Source of the DNA: Plantago elongata
Taxonomy: Eukaryota > Streptophyta > Magnoliopsida > Lamiales > Plantaginaceae
Direction: 5' to 3'
Assembly: GCA_036897095.1 (NCBI GenBank)
Contig: JAYMSP010000525.1
Location: 1-48,454, forward strand
DNA length: 48,454 nucleotides
Below are positions 9,294 through 23,500 of the stretch, piece after piece (position 1 is the first letter of the stretch; every line of letters begins with the position of its first letter). The notes below the pieces were generated by a model. The model did not search any database, was not told the DNA's origin, and saw only the letters and a program-made list of their open reading frames with translations. Made by a program: the position numbers and the translations under genes.

Positions 9294-11834
9294 AAGCTCA
9301 GTTACTGAAAAGAGCTCAGCTTCGGTTCAGGAATCGGTTGCTGAGGGTAGCTGAAACAGAAGCTGAGCAAGGTGAATTCACGGATTTGGTCGGCGAAGAT
9401 TCTGCTGAATTTGTGTTGTCGAAGCAGAAGATTTCGTCTTGGGTTTATTTCAGTGTGGTTTTGGGGGTAGTGCTGTATATTCTGAATGTGGTTTGGATTG
9501 ACAACTCTACTGGATTTGGGAAGCCTTTCATTGATGCCGTTGAGAGTATTTCTCAGAGTCCTGAGGTTTGGATTTTATTAATTTACTGTTTTACTTTCTT
9601 CTATTGGTGCTTTTTGTTTCTATGGAAAATTGGCTTTTTGTTTCGAATTGGCGAAAAATTAGTAGGAAGAGGAAGATCCCGTTAAGTGTGTGGCATGGAT
9701 AATGAGGCTTACTCCAATTGTTTAGACTGAACTGATTAGCTCAATTTTAGTTTACAAGCTTTATGGTGTTGAGAATTGGTATCATATTTAGTTGAATGGT
9801 GAAAAGCTTAAACTTTTATCTTCGTAGTATTGATATTCTCAAGCGATGAACATTACATATGTATGATGAACGGATGAAAGAAATACCGGGTTAATAATAT
9901 AGTATTAGGGTTTGTTATTAGTTGGAAAACAAGTGGAGGTTGTTGGCTGATCAGTACTGCAACATTAGTACTAGAGGATGCTGAAGAGTAGAGGGACGAG
10001 TAGCTATGCTAAATAGTTTCTTGAATTTTGAATGTTCCATCCCCACGTTCTGTCAGTTAACTTATTGTACTTGCTTCGGCACTCGCTTATAGTAGCAGGA
10101 TATGTGGATCATTGCATACCAAATGTTTGATACTCTGTTGTTAATGCAGGTTGCCATGTTAGCCCTTACTTTCATTTTTGCTCTAGTCCATAGTGGATTG
10201 GCTAGTCTCAGGGACTCTGGTGAGAAACTAATTGGAGAGCGAGCTTTCCGTGTTTTGTTTGCTGGCATATCTCTTCCTCTAGCTCTTAGCACTGTTGTAA
10301 GTTTGTGGCCTTTCTTTACGCTCATAATAGTAAATACTTTCCTCTGCGTTTAGCATTGTTTGTCCTAATTTATTTGTTCAATTGATTGGCAGGTTTATTT
10401 CATCAACCATAGATATGACGGTGTGCAGCTCTGGCAACTGCAGGGTGTCCCCGGATTACATGAACTTGTTTGGTTCTCTAATTTTGTTTCTTTTCTTTTC
10501 CTATATCCTTCAACATTCAATCTACTGGAGGTTGCAGCAGTTGACAAGCCGAAGATGCATCTCTGGGAAACTGGAATTATGAGAATTACCAGGCACCCAC
10601 AGGTACCATATCCATCAACATAAGTATGTTGTAGAATGTAGATAGCGCTCTACTGGTACCAAGTTAGCCACATTCAAACTAATACTACCTCCTGTCTGTT
10701 TTTATAACATTTCATGCTCATCTAATCTCTATTGGTAACTTAAATGTTAATTTACTCACTAAGTACAAGTTCAGCTATTTATGGTTGATAAACATTTTGT
10801 TTACACATTGATTTTCCTTATCATATTAGTTGAACATGTATTGAACACGATGCATTGAATATAAAGGTAACAGGGTGGATGAAATTCTTGCTGCTGTAGG
10901 GTCTAAGATAGATGAAATGAATATTCTTGCCCCAGCAAAAAAAGATGGTTTCATAAATGATACCCATGATGTTCTGATTGAGATGGATGAGCCTGAACTC
11001 TTTTCATGTATAATTTCTTATTGATAGCTACCTACACTTATCCAGTTCTCTGTGTTTTGATCAATCACAGTTGACTTGTTCATTATTTACCCATAGGACA
11101 TAGTACCTCCACGGCTCAACCGACATTATTCGGAACTCCCATATAAGTACTTTTTTCCCAAATTACCTTACAACCCTAAGTGAAAGTTGATGAAATTCTT
11201 CAGCATACGGCTCCACCAACATTATTCGGAACTCCCATATAAGTACTTTTTTCCCAAATTACCTTACAACCCTAAGTGAAAGTTGATGAATTTCTTCAGC
11301 ATATAAGTGGTGCCGTGGTGGGTTGGTGTTGGGCTGCTATTAATATTGCATGGGCAAGGTCACATCACTGTACCAGTTATGCTAAAATCACCTGTGTTTA
11401 ATTACTTGGCCTTCGGATATTTTTTTCCTAGGATGGGTTGTTGTCTGTAACTTTTGACTTTTAAGTAAATCCATATGTAACTGTTTATGTCCTTGCAGAT
11501 GGTTGGGCAGGTAATGTGGTGCCTCGCTCATACAATCTGGATCGGAAATTCAGTCGCTGCATCAGCTTCTGTAGGTTTGATCGCACACCATCTCTTTGGT
11601 GTCTGGAACGGAGATAGAAGGTTAGCCATACGTTATGGTGAATCTTTTGAAGTCGTAAAGAAGAGAACTAGTGTAATTCCATTTGCTGCCATCCTCGATG
11701 GCCGCCAGAAGTTGCCGAAGGATTACTACAAGGAATTTCTCCGGTTGCCATATCTCTCCATAACAGCATTGACCCTAGGGGCATATTTTGCCCATCCTCT
11801 TATGCAGGCTGCTAGTTATGGGCTTCATTGGTAG
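9164..11834 (+). CDS. Z-ISO: 15-cis-zeta-carotene isomerase, chloroplast
   Basis: The enzyme isomerises the 15-15' double bond of 9,15,9'-tri-cis-zeta-carotene to the 9,9'-di-cis form in carotenoid synthesis, in plastid membranes. Four exons, all joined at phase 0: 9164-9565, 10150-10296, 10393-10602, 11499-11834, coding 364 residues (the Arabidopsis protein is of nearly the same length). Residues 1 to about 60 are a Ser/Pro-rich plastid transit peptide ([14 protein letters not shown]). The rest is an NnrU-type multi-pass membrane domain with [53 protein letters not shown] and [10 protein letters not shown]. His148 (VHSG) and the pair Cys261/His264 (WCLAH) correspond, at a constant offset of two, to H150, C263 and H266 that I recall as the haem-related residues of maize Z-ISO. 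Intron 3 (10603-11498) contains a tandem duplication and an odd open frame. Confidence 0.96.
10863..11024 (+). other. Unidentified exon-like open frame in Z-ISO intron 3
   Basis: About 50 codons are open and have protein-like composition (contains [18 protein letters not shown] and [20 protein letters not shown]) before a stop at 11022-11024. This differs from the AT-rich intron around it. It is not part of Z-ISO, whose exons join in phase without it. It could be a captured gene fragment or a piece of a transposon. I do not recognise the family. Confidence 0.3.
11111..11303 (+). repeat. 96-bp tandem duplication in Z-ISO intron 3
   Basis: Copy 1 (11111-11206) and copy 2 (11207-11303) are nearly identical. 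Both read ACGGCTC(A/C)ACC(G/A)ACATTATTCGG through AGTTGATGAA(A/T)TTCTTCAGCATA with only about three differences, so the event is recent. Confidence 0.9.
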
Positions 11835-12256
11835 TTCTTATGATGTCTGTATTCATTTGAGAAGTGTGATGATATGTAGATTAAGGATGGATATAGCACA
11901 ATATACAACCACAGACCACAGTCACAGGCTTATACTGCTTAAATGAACAGGAAAAATTATTACAGCAAAGTCCATTGTTGTCACTTGTCAATGCTAACAG
12001 AATACTACACTGAAAACGTCAAAACTTTCTTTGTCTAGCGAAAGATTTTATTCTCTCGAGTCCTTTTTTAATTGATAATCTATCCAAATATTGCTATTAC
12101 AGAAGACAACATGAGTCATGATTGTATGTGTTATTTGCACGTAGACCCTTCATGTTTTAAGGTTTTTCAAAATTTTCAGTTACTCATATAAAATGGAGGT
12201 TTAAAAATCATGTAACAATAAACATATCTTTTTAGTCACAGGTCACAAGGTGCTAA

Positions 12257-12347
12257 GCGATATGGATATAGATACGGTCCATGCGGCGGGTTGGGATCAA
12301 GTTGCGATATGGATATAGATACGGTCCATGCGGCGGGTTGGGATCAA
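12257..12347 (+). repeat. 47-bp tandem duplication
   Basis: The block GCGATATGGATATAGATACG...GGGTTGGGATCAA occurs at 12257-12300 and again, unchanged, at 12304-12347, with GTT between. The GC-rich part (CCATGCGGCGGGTTGGG) stands out from AT-rich surroundings. The identity of the two copies points to a recent slip or repair event. Confidence 0.9.
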
Positions 12348-12824
12348 ATTTTATAACATAATTTTCTTCGAAACTAAGTATTACATTTCCGAATTAAATG
12401 TCGTATATTTTCGAATTAAACATTCAGTTAGTCGGTTTAACCTTAATCGTATATTAGGATATACATAAATATATAAAATTATATTGAATTCAAAACCTAA
12501 ATAAATTTTTATCCTAATTTATTCATAAAAATCTCCTTTGACCTATTTATTTACATTTTGACATTATATTTTGATAACTTTTACATAAAATATTCTTTAA
12601 CTTTTTACTTGGTTTCTTTCTACATACTAGTTGGCTTATTCAGAAAAGCTTCTTTGAACAGTTTCTTTTCTTTTCTGCGGTGTATAAAGTTGGAGATGCT
12701 TATTTTCATAGTGTGGCACTACTGTGGCGACGGTATATTAACTAATGATTGACATTTTATGGTCCAATCCGGTATTATCATTACCATGAATCCATAAAGG
12801 AAATGTGAGTATGTTTCCTTTGAA

Positions 12825-12998
12825 GGGAAAGTGAAATATTTAATTTAATTATTTAAAAGAAAAAGAAGGGAAAGTGAAATATTTAATTTATTATTATTTA
12901 AATGAAAAATGGAGGAAAAGTGAAATATTTAATTTGATATTATTTAAATGAAAATGAAGGGAAAGTGAAATATCTAATATAAAATAAAAAACAAATAA
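12825..12998 (+). repeat. Minisatellite, about 44-bp unit, four copies
   Basis: Four units begin at 12825, 12868, about 12914 and 12959. Each starts GG(G/A)AAAGTGAAATATTTAAT (ATCTAAT in the last) and continues with an AT-rich tail of TTATTTAAATGAAAA type. Purine-rich and AT-rich halves alternate. No coding frame is seen. Confidence 0.8.
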
Positions 12999-14280
12999 AA
13001 TTTGACAAAACTATTAAAGTTAAATGTTGAATATTATTTAAATAAAATTATATTAGAAAATAAATAATAAGTCGGTAAAGTTATAAATATAATACAACAT
13101 GAGTATTAGTTAAAGGGGGTAAGATTAACAATTACAATACAAAATAATAAAAATGAAAAGTTTTATACGAGATGATTAAAATGAGATTGGATGTTATAAT
13201 TTCATAAAACACAACAACGAGAAACTTTTTATGTCCGCTACTATGATGTTAATAATTGATGGATTTATATTACATGTGAAAAAAATTCACTATTATATTT
13301 ATCAAAGTCCGATGATTAAATAATTTTAAAACGGAACTTGCTATCATTATTTAAAAAGCTCCCAATTTATTCAGAGAACTCCGTACATTAGGCTTGTCGC
13401 GTAGTTTTACATTATCATAAAAAGATAATAAAAGATGTGGAGAATATAGGTTTAGTGGTAAAATGTGTGTAAATTTAAGATTGTTTATTATTTAGTGGGC
13501 GTTGATAACATCTTTTTTAGAAATATATGAAATTCTGTGTGTCAATTAAAAATGTAAAATGTATAAAAATTTAAAGGCGAGAAAGAGTAATGAAGACAAC
13601 CGAGAACAATTAACTTTGAGGGTCCTCTATTACTATAATCTTCGTTTTGCGGGACGATCATATTTATAAAGTTTTGTGAAACAAAACAAGAAACTTTGGG
13701 GGCCCACTATTACTATAATCGTGAAAATCAAGATCCTTTACATCGTTAAAAATAGGTCGAAACTTACTATTATCCAAGTCTAACGACTAACTTATTCAAA
13801 AGAATTATTCAAAACTTTAAATGCGTATTTTTTATTTTTATTCGTTAAAAATCATATAGACGCCTACTTCATAAACACTTATAAAAGTCTAACGGCTAAT
13901 TAATTTTCAAATTAAAGTCATTCACCCTACAAGTGATAGAATAAAACAACCAAACACCATAAACTCAAACACATATTTCACAACTTACATCAAAATTGCT
14001 TGCCAAACCAATCACACAAACACCCACCCACCCACCCCAGAATACAAACATTCAAAAAATACAAGATGTAAATGTGCAAAACCAGTAAAGTCACAGGGCA
14101 AGAAGAAAGTGACATTGTCAGTAGCAAAGCAAAGCAATGGCACTTTAATTTTTTACCATTATCCGAAACAACAGAGATATAGCAGCAGATTCCTCTTCTT
14201 CTTCTACATCTTCTGCCTAAATAAGCGCGTGGAGTTGAAACCCTATTTCAATCGAACAGTGTGTGAGTGAGTCCATGGTG

Positions 14281-14568
14281 AGGCAGTATATATTTATATA
14301 CCGTTAGTTAGCTGAGCTGAACAGACCAGACCAAACCAAATCAAACCAAACCCTAACCATTTAAATACATACACTCCTACACACACGCACACTCTCTTCG
14401 CTGTCTCTCTTCTTCTTCTTCTTCCTTTCTCTCTCTACATTTTCCTAGAGAGAGAAACCAGAAACAATAAGCACTTAATTCAAGTCATCAATTCTCTCTC
14501 TCATTTCAATTCAATTCAATTCTGTTTGATCCTGATCGTTTGTTTGGATTCTCTGACTGCTACCTCTA
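14281..14568 (+). promoter_or_regulatory. Probable SAD2 promoter and 5' UTR
   Basis: A TATA-like stretch GTATATATTTATATACC lies at about 14286-14302. A telo-box AAACCCTAA follows at 14348-14356. A long CT-rich tract runs from about 14392 to 14440 (TCTCTCTTCTTCTTC), the pyrimidine patch typical of plant core promoters and leaders. The SAD2 ATG is at 14569. Assignment rests on position and motifs only. Confidence 0.5.
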
Positions 14569-17500
14569 ATGGATCTTCCGAGTCTCGCGGTGATCCTGCA
14601 AGGTGCGCTCAGTCCTAATCCCACTGACAGGAAAGCCGCTGAAGATAGTCTTAATCAGGTCCTTTTCCTTTTTTTTTTTTTTTTTTTAATTTGTGTTTGA
14701 ATTTGTGTCGAGTTTGAGGAGTCTAGGTGGAATTGGATTGCATTGGAATGGAATGGTGTGAAATAGAGCATTTGATTGATTGATGATTGAGTTTGAGGAG
14801 TCTAGGTGGAATTGAATTGGAAATTTGGAGTGGTGTGAGATAGAGCATTTGATGATAAATCATTTGACTGATGATTGAGCGAGTGTTGTTGGCATTGATT
14901 ATGTCTCTTGTTTTGTTTTTTTGCTTTTTCAGTTTCAGTATGCGCCACAGCATTTGGTGAGGTTGTTGCAGATAATTGTGGATGGGAATTGTGACTTGGC
15001 GGTCAGGCAGGTGGCCAGCATTACGTTTAAGAATTTTGTTGCTAAGAATTGGGCGCCTCATGACCCTGGTATACTCTTGTTTTATTTAAATATTCGTGTG
15101 AGATGCTTTTGGATTGATGAATTGATGTGTTTACTTGTGATGATTGATGATTTTCCGAAATGAGTTAGGTTTATCTATGTTCTTTTTTTTTTTTTTAAAT
15201 TTTGGATGCCGGTTGGAAAGGTCTAACCGGATGAATCTGCCACGGAAACTTCCGTAATTTGTTGGAGATTTTGAAAAAAAATTTCCGGTTACCAAGTTTT
15301 AAAAGGGAGATTTTTATGTATTGGCTATTTCTCGATCAGATGGTTGCAGGCGTTTGGAGGTTCATCTTGCGTTATTTTCAAAATTTGATAGGAATATATG
15401 GTATTGGTTGTTGAAGTTTATAAAAAAAAGGAATTGGGAGTTTTGTTGTTTCTACATTTGTATTATAGTCTGCATTGACAAATCATGATTGTGTTTGGAA
15501 TTCATCATGTATAATAGCGGAACAATCAAAGATCCTGCCTGGTGACAAGGAAGTGGTGAGGCAAAATATTCTCAATTTTCTGATGCAAGTTCCTCCACTA
15601 TTGAGGTAAACAATTCTCTCTTTGACCTCCAAATGCAACTGTTTAGCTTTGACAGTGTTTGTTTCCTCAATGCCTTTCCTGTTGTTGGAATGTCTGTTCT
15701 CTAATCAACTTCTGAAATTATCTTTTGGTTTAATCAGGGCACAGTTGGGCGAATGCTTGAAAACTGTTATACAATCGGATTACCCGGAACAATGGCCAGC
15801 ACTTCTACATTGGGTCAAACATAATTTGGAGGGTCAGCAAGTTTATGGATCTCTGTTTGTGCTCAGGATCCTTGCTAGGAAATATGAGTGAGTTAAAATA
15901 ATATTACTTCAATTTAGCCTTTGCACAAAATTCTATCCAGCAGAGATAACATTTTGGTGTTGGTATATAGAATTTACCATTTACAATTGAATATGGACGA
16001 CATTTTAATCTTTAGCAGAAGAGTCGGCCTTTGAATACAGACTCAAAGTTATGTCATATTGAAATATATTCACTATTTAATTCAGCTGGCTGAGACCCCC
16101 TTCTCCTTCTTTGGATTTCCATCTGTACTTTGTGATGTAATTCACTGTCTTTAGTATGAGTGGCATGGCACACTCTTCCTTTTTTTCCTCCATACATCTA
16201 ATTTAAAATTATCAGAAGTTTATATGAAATAGGCCTTGTCATTTCTGTGGGGGTGTTTGTTGTTTTATTTTTTTGAAAGAAATTTCTATGACCTCATGCA
16301 TTTAGCATAAATTCTGTGAGTTTTCTCTCATTTCCTGATTCTTAATGACTTGCAGGTTCAAATCAGATGAAGAGAGAATGCCCGTACATCTCATTGTTGA
16401 AGAGACATTTCCTCATCTCCTGAACATCTTTAACCGTCTTGTTCAGATAACAAATCCTTCGGTCGAAGTAGCTGAGCTGATCAAGCTGATTTGCAAAGTT
16501 TTCTGGTCATCTATATATGTGCGTCCTTTTTTTAGGCTGTTTTAAGATGTCATATGCATTCCTTTGATTTCTTCATTTTGTGGGACCCATGGGTATGTGT
16601 ACTTGTGAGCCACATGACATTAGTAGTGAGTACCTGCATGTTACATTTTGCATTGCTCTCATCATGATTATTGTCATTTTCTGGCATTAAATGCTTATGT
16701 ACACCAGTATATGATACTTTCTGAATTGTAAGGTTATAATTTTCAAGGTTCAGGCGTTCTGAATCTTTTGACCCAAGTACATTCATACATTGTAATTGAG
16801 GTGGTCTTGCCTTTATTCTAGTTATCTTTCGTGTAATCTATTTTTCATGATATGTTTCTTTGTTCTTTTCAGCTGGAGATTCCAAAACAGTTGTTTGATC
16901 CCAATGTTTTTAATGCCTGGATGATTCTTTTCTTGAATATATTGGAGAGGCCTGTTCCTTTAGAAGGTCAACCTGCTGACCCTGAGCTGAGGAGATCATG
17001 GGGATGGTGGAAAGTGAAGAAATGGACCATCCACATTTTAAACCGCCTTTTCACTCGGTAGGACACCAATTATTTATGTATACGGATCCCAGTATTGTTT
17101 ATCAATTCAATATGCTGCTAATTGGCTGAATATGGCCTTGAACTTCACCATTACTCTTTATTACCCTTATTATTGTCATTTATTTTCCAGATTTGGAGAT
17201 TTGAAACTTCAAAACCCAGATAACAAAGCTTTTGCCCAGATGTTCCAGAAGAACTATGCAGGGAAAATTTTGGAATGCCATTTAAATTTGTTGAATGCAA
17301 TCCGCATTGGTGGTTATTTGCCAGACAGAGTAATCAATCTTATTTTGCAATACCTGAGCAATAGGTTTGTTTTAGACTCTTAATCTATTATTTTCCAAAC
17401 GTACCAGTTCATGTATCCTCTTTGACCTGTATTCTCCCCTAAGTTGCATATGATATCTGTCTATGGGTGGGGAAAACCTTCATACCTTATCGAAACCTGA

Positions 17501-20500
17501 GTGGTTGCTATTGAAGTTTGGGTCCTTTACTATTCCATGCAAGTAAAGTAATCTGCATAAGCTGAGATGCTAAATTGCTAATTGGTCTCGGATAAATAAA
17601 GTGTGAAGCAGCTAAAATATACAATTCATTTGCACCACAAGTTAATTGGGCCGGGCTGATTTACTTGATTTATTGTAAAATGCAGTTTTCTTTCTAATTT
17701 GACGTCATCCTTTTTTTTCACTTTACCCATTAAACATGTACTAGTAACTCTGTTACTGTATATATGATCAGGTGGCACAAAAATAAAGTTCCTCCATTTG
17801 TGATATTTTTCTCTGAGATTAACGACCTGGTTTGGTGCCGTGCTTCAATATATTGCTACATGAGTGTGTACCAATCAGTGTATAAATTAGAATGATTCTG
17901 ACTGAGCCTCTACATTTAGCACAGAGTTCACTGCTTCAAATATGTATTGGTTGATCTGACTGAGTTTTGCATTCACATACATGAGACTTGTACATGACTA
18001 ATCTTTGACTTCTTCTTTCTTTCTAATGTATATTTATTATCTGAATGCTTAGTTCTTTGACCACTGTTAGCGATAATCATGCAGATATTAATTTTTAGTG
18101 TTAAGCATTCTCAGAAAAGCTATGTTCTATCCTTCTGCTCAATTGTTGATTCAGTACTTTCTCTCGTGCAGTATTTCAAAGAATATTATGTATAGTCAGC
18201 TGCAGCCAAGAATGGATGTTGTTCTTTTTGAAATAATCTTTCCACTCATGTGCTTCTCTGAGAGTGATGATATACTGTGGAATGAAGACCCACATGAGTA
18301 CGTAAGGAAGGGATACGGTAAGTTCAAATTCGTATGGTCCTTTTATGTACTACATGTAGCTCAAGATCCTTCAGTTTGAAAAAATTATATTACTTTCTTC
18401 TCATGCATTGCAGACATAATTGAGGATTTATATAGTCCTAGAACTGCTGCAATGGATTTTGTGAGTGAACTGGTCCGAAAACGGGGAAAGGATAATCTTC
18501 AAAAGTTCTTACTGTTTATTGTGGAGATTTTTAAGAGGTACAGACCAACTTTGTGATTTGTGATGCTAATTCTACTTCACTGAAATTGGAGCTTTGACAA
18601 TCTCTTACATGCAAATGTAGGTATGATGAGGCACCAGTGGATCACAAGCCCTACAGGCAAAAAGATGGTGCCCTTCTTGCTATTGGAGCTTTATGTGATA
18701 AACTGAAGCAGACTGAACCGTACAAATCTGAACTTGAGCATATGCTTGTGCAACATGTATTTTCTGAGTTCAACAGTCCCATGGGACACCTTAGAGCTAA
18801 GGTAGGATGTTTTGGTGTTAAGTTTCTGTTGCCTTGTTCCATATAGCTGTACAACCTACAACAATATTTTGTAACTGTTCCTTAACCTATGAATTAGTTC
18901 CAAGATTATTTTATCATTACATAATTTAATGACCACTGTAAATAATGAACCTGAGTTAGTTGCAATAGTAAGGAAATTTCATTTTCACACTTTGTGCATT
19001 TTCACATAAACAATTTTTATTCAGTCAAATTTACAGTTGAAGTTATTTCAGTTTTATGTATTACCTTTTCATCTTATGTTTTTTATTCCATTCATGTCAT
19101 ATAAATTCTGGATTTTTAGGCAGCTTGGGTTGCTGGGCAATATGCACACATTAATTTCTCTGATCCAAATAACTTCCGTAGAGGATTGCACAGTGTTGTT
19201 GCTGGGATGCGGGACCCAGAACTTCCTGTTCGTGTCGATTCTGTATTTGCCCTGCGTTCTTTTGTGGAAGCTTGCAAAGGTGAAATTTTCTGTCTTTAAA
19301 TATATTTTATTTCTAGTAAAGAAATTGTATATGCTCGTTCACAGACTCAGGCTTCTGATCTAATCACAGATTTGGAAGAAATTCGACCAATTCTTCCACA
19401 ATTACTTGATGGTATGTCATTTCTCAATGCAAAGCTGCAGCATTGTGCCATAGCATGCACCCTTTGGACTAAATTGTTTTCACCTGAAATCCTTTACAGA
19501 GTTCTTCAAGCTCATGAACGAGGTTGAGAATGAGGATCTTGTGTTTACTCTTGAGACAATTGTTGACAAATTTGGAGAGGAGATGGCTCCATTTGCCATT
19601 GGATTGTGCCAGAATCTGGTTAGTGTAGTATTTAAAGATTTTGATCAATTTTAGAAGTTGCATATCTTGTCTCGTAACATGTACTACTTATTTCTAGGCT
19701 GCTACATTTTGGAAGTGCATGAATAGTGCTGAGGCAGATGAGGATGGTGATGATCCTGGTGCTTTGGCTGCTGTTGGTTGCCTGCGTGCCATAAGCACAA
19801 TCCTCGAGTCCGTTAGCAGACTTCCTCATCTCTTCATGCACATAGAACCAACTTTGTTGTCAATAATGCGCAGGATGCTCACTACTGACGGTCAAGGTAT
19901 TCATTCTTAATTAAGTGTTTGTGCCTTCTGCTGGTTGTTGAACTTGTAATTTGGGCAGTAAGTTGGGGCTGTTGTGATGCCAACATCATCGGTTGACTGC
20001 CTTAGGATAAGGGTCTTTTCTGGATGATATTTTTTTTGTCTTTAGATACGGAAGCCTAGAGGAAATATTCCAAATTTGTGTTGCTTTTGTTCTATTTTTA
20101 ACTTTTACACAATGTCCCATTTGCTCTGGGAAAGTCTAACAATTATCACCAACAATCCAGGATGCCTATTTACCATGACTGGGACAAAAATGGGTCTTAG
20201 AAAATATGCTATGATTATGAACTTTTTACATTGATCTGAGTATTTGATTTCGCAATTGTGTGAGTCCAAAAGTGTCTCAGCTTTGTGTTCTTTTATTAGT
20301 GCATTAATGGGTTGCTTGATATGTTTCTTTATCCACCGAGGGTTTTCCTGTTTATCTTCTAAAGGCAGTCTCTTCTGATTAGGGTATATTGCTTAAACTG
20401 GATTTTGGAACTCCTGAAGTTCATTCGTGCAGTGACATTGTTATGTGTAACCGACATTGTTATGTATGACATTTTATCTTCTAATGGCAGTCTCTTCCAA

Positions 20501-23500
20501 TAAGGGTAAATTGCTTGAACTAGAATTTAGCACTCCAAAATCCTACTTCCTTTCTTTGTAACTATTATGTGGAAATCTGGAGAAGTTAATTTATTAAGGT
20601 ATAGGGTGAGTTCATCTGTGAAGTGACATTATTACGTGTAGCCTAGGCCGGTCAGAGTGGGAGAAGTTTTAGTGATTTGTTTTGGTATCTTTCTCCTTGC
20701 TAATTTATAATTCTGCAGAGGTGTTTGAGGAAGTTTTGGAGATCGTCTCGTATATGACCTTCTTCTCACCTACTATATCGCTCGAGATGTGGAGTCTTTG
20801 GCCATTATTGATGGAAGCACTGGCTGATTGGGCAATTGACTTTTTCCCAAGTATGTTCCTTTTACCTTATTTTGTGTTTCTTGGATAGGCTTTCTCCTCT
20901 AACAGTTCATTGTCTCTTAAAAGTCATTATTTTGCTCTTACAATACTATTTGGCCTCATGCGTCTGATGTAGTAAGTCCATCAATGGTTACCTATTTATC
21001 AAGCACAATTTATCGTGTAAACCATGATACACTTAAATACTTGTTTAGATTCTATGGAGAAATCAAGGAAATCTACTTGCTTTATTAGTTATTTTGAATT
21101 ACGTGTAACAGTTCTAACAACTATAAATATTATCGATAGTATTCATGTTTCTTCTTTTCCCAAAAGGCAATTGCAATACCGCGTTCGTTTGCTGGACTAT
21201 TTTCTGTAAACTTCGATCATACTCTTCTATTGTCTTTCAGATATCTTGGTGCCACTAGATAATTATATATCTAGAAGCACTGCACATTTTCTCACATGCA
21301 AGGAACCGGATTACCAGCAAAGCCTTTGGACTATGATTTCATCTGTGAGTTAACTCATCTGTATCAGACCTGGGCAAAAACTGTGAAATTTTGTTAAGAA
21401 CCTCTGATACCAATTTTTTTAATTGTGGTGCTATGAATTGCACAGATCATGGCCGACAAGAACCTAGAGGATGGTGATATTGAGCCAGCGCCCAAGCTCA
21501 TTCAAGTGGTTTTCCAGAACTGCCGAGGACAGGTTGATCAGTGGGTGGAGCCTTATTTGAGAATTACCATGGAGCGTCTTCGCCGCACAGAAAAATCTCA
21601 TCTGAAATGTCTCTTAATGGAAGTGGTAGGAGACTTCTCTTATCATGTACAAAGCTTTTCTTTGATCTTGATCTTCATGCTTCTTTTTGTTACACACTTT
21701 CTGCTCGTTCTCTGGTGCTGCTTTCTGTGTTAAATATCTGCACTCAAGGCCATTTGAGCTAATAATTTCTGCTCTGTTACTCTAATCTGTACTGCATTGT
21801 TTTACTTTAATATTTTCACTTTACATTATATATTTTACTCGAACACCACACTCCATAATAAACATTCCTAAATAGTTACAAATTTGTATGTAGGAAGTTA
21901 AAATTTCTCACGAGATGTGTTTGTAGAATTCATAATGACACTATTTTCAACGTAACTTGTGACCTATATATTTGAAAACACATTAGATTTTTAATATAGA
22001 TAAATATGTTTTGTAACTCATAACGCATTAAGCCTTTAAGGTGCTCATGCTTTAATTTCTTTTCTAATTTTGACGCTTTCGCTTGTGCTCCCTCTCACTC
22101 TTCAGGTAATCTAGGTAAATAGTATTGTTTCTAGACCTGGAATAACATATATTTCCTTATATATCTTGAATAAATTACTTGTAGGCTCATCTACAGTCAT
22201 TTCACATGGGAAGCAGAAGTTGCTAAGAAAAAATTAGGATTAAACTTTTTTGCTAGTTTCATAAATGGGTTGTGTTACTCCGCATCTTTTTATCTTACCA
22301 AAGGTATGCAGATTGTACAAATAACTCCAACTTTGTATGACCTCTGGCTTTTTCAAGGTTGCCGATGCTCTATATTACAATGCATCCTTCACCCTCAGCA
22401 TACTACAGAAGCTTAATGTTGCAACGGAAATTTTCAACCTTTGGTTCCAAATGTTGCAGCAAACTAAAAGGAGTGGGGTGCGTGCTAATTTCAAAAGGTA
22501 AGTACTTATTTGCTCCAATGTATGTCGATGTGGTTCTATTGTCTTTCTCCTAGTCCTCATGGGATTATACATGTTTGCAGGGAAAATGATAAGAAAATAT
22601 GCTGTTTGGGTTTGACATCATTGCTTCCGCTCCCGGCGGAACAGTTGCCAGGAGAAGCACTGGAGCGTGTATTTAAGTCTACGCTTGACCTGCTTGTTGC
22701 CTACAAGGACCAACTAGCAGGTTGTTATAATTATGTGTTTGTAACTGCTTTATGCTCTTTTCATTCTACATAACTCAGTATTGAGAGAACCTGTTGCAAC
22801 TGTAATTATACACTGCTTGTTAATTTGAATAGAAGCTGCCAAGGAAGAAGAAGAGGTTGAAGATGACGATGATGATGATATGGACAACTTTCAGACTGAT
22901 GAAGATGGCGATGATTCAGACAAGGATATGGGGGTTGATGCTGAAGATGGTGATGACAACTCTAACTCAACACTTCCAAGATTGGCTGCTCAGGTATTTC
23001 TTATCTTCATACTTTTTAGTACTGTTAAGAGATGAAGATTTACAATGTAGATAGTATGTGATTGTGGTCATTGTGATCTTAACCAGGGTTTTAGTTTTAT
23101 TACCTCACATTTTATGATTTTGTGGATCTGATTGAAGCTTTCTGTAGACTTCACTAAACACAAGCCAATGATGCCATGCTGAATTCAAATATCTCTATAT
23201 TGTCTGCAATGTTTGTTTGGATTTTATATATAAGATCTTCTGTCATTTACAACTTTTTTAAATTTCTGGTGAAGAGTTGGCTGTTTGTTGAAATTTCAAT
23301 AAATAAACTTAATTGATAATGCTTTATTTTGCGGGTCCATCATGTGGAGGGACCCTCCCCAAATTTTATTACAATTAGAGACCCTCTGTGTTATAACACT
23401 ATATTAACACATGACTCGTTGAGTTACATCATTATATTAACACGCAACTCTCTGAGTTATAAAATTGTATGAACGCATGTCGGGTCTCTTTTTGTAATAT

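Larger units (their letters stand above)
11835..14280. other. Intergenic region downstream of Z-ISO
   Basis: This contains the Z-ISO 3' flank and a very AT-rich stretch (about 12350-13900) with no gene that I can support. It holds two tandem repeats listed separately. Two further partly matching segments (near 13611-13640 and 13688-13720) share CTATTACTATAATC after an AACTTTG-GGG core. These may be decayed transposon pieces. Confidence 0.45.

Noticed and set aside
19345..19369. Earlier acceptor for SAD2 exon 12 (ACAG at 19341-19344)
   Set aside because: It leads to a stop after a few codons. The acceptor ending at 19369 restores the conserved [14 protein letters not shown].
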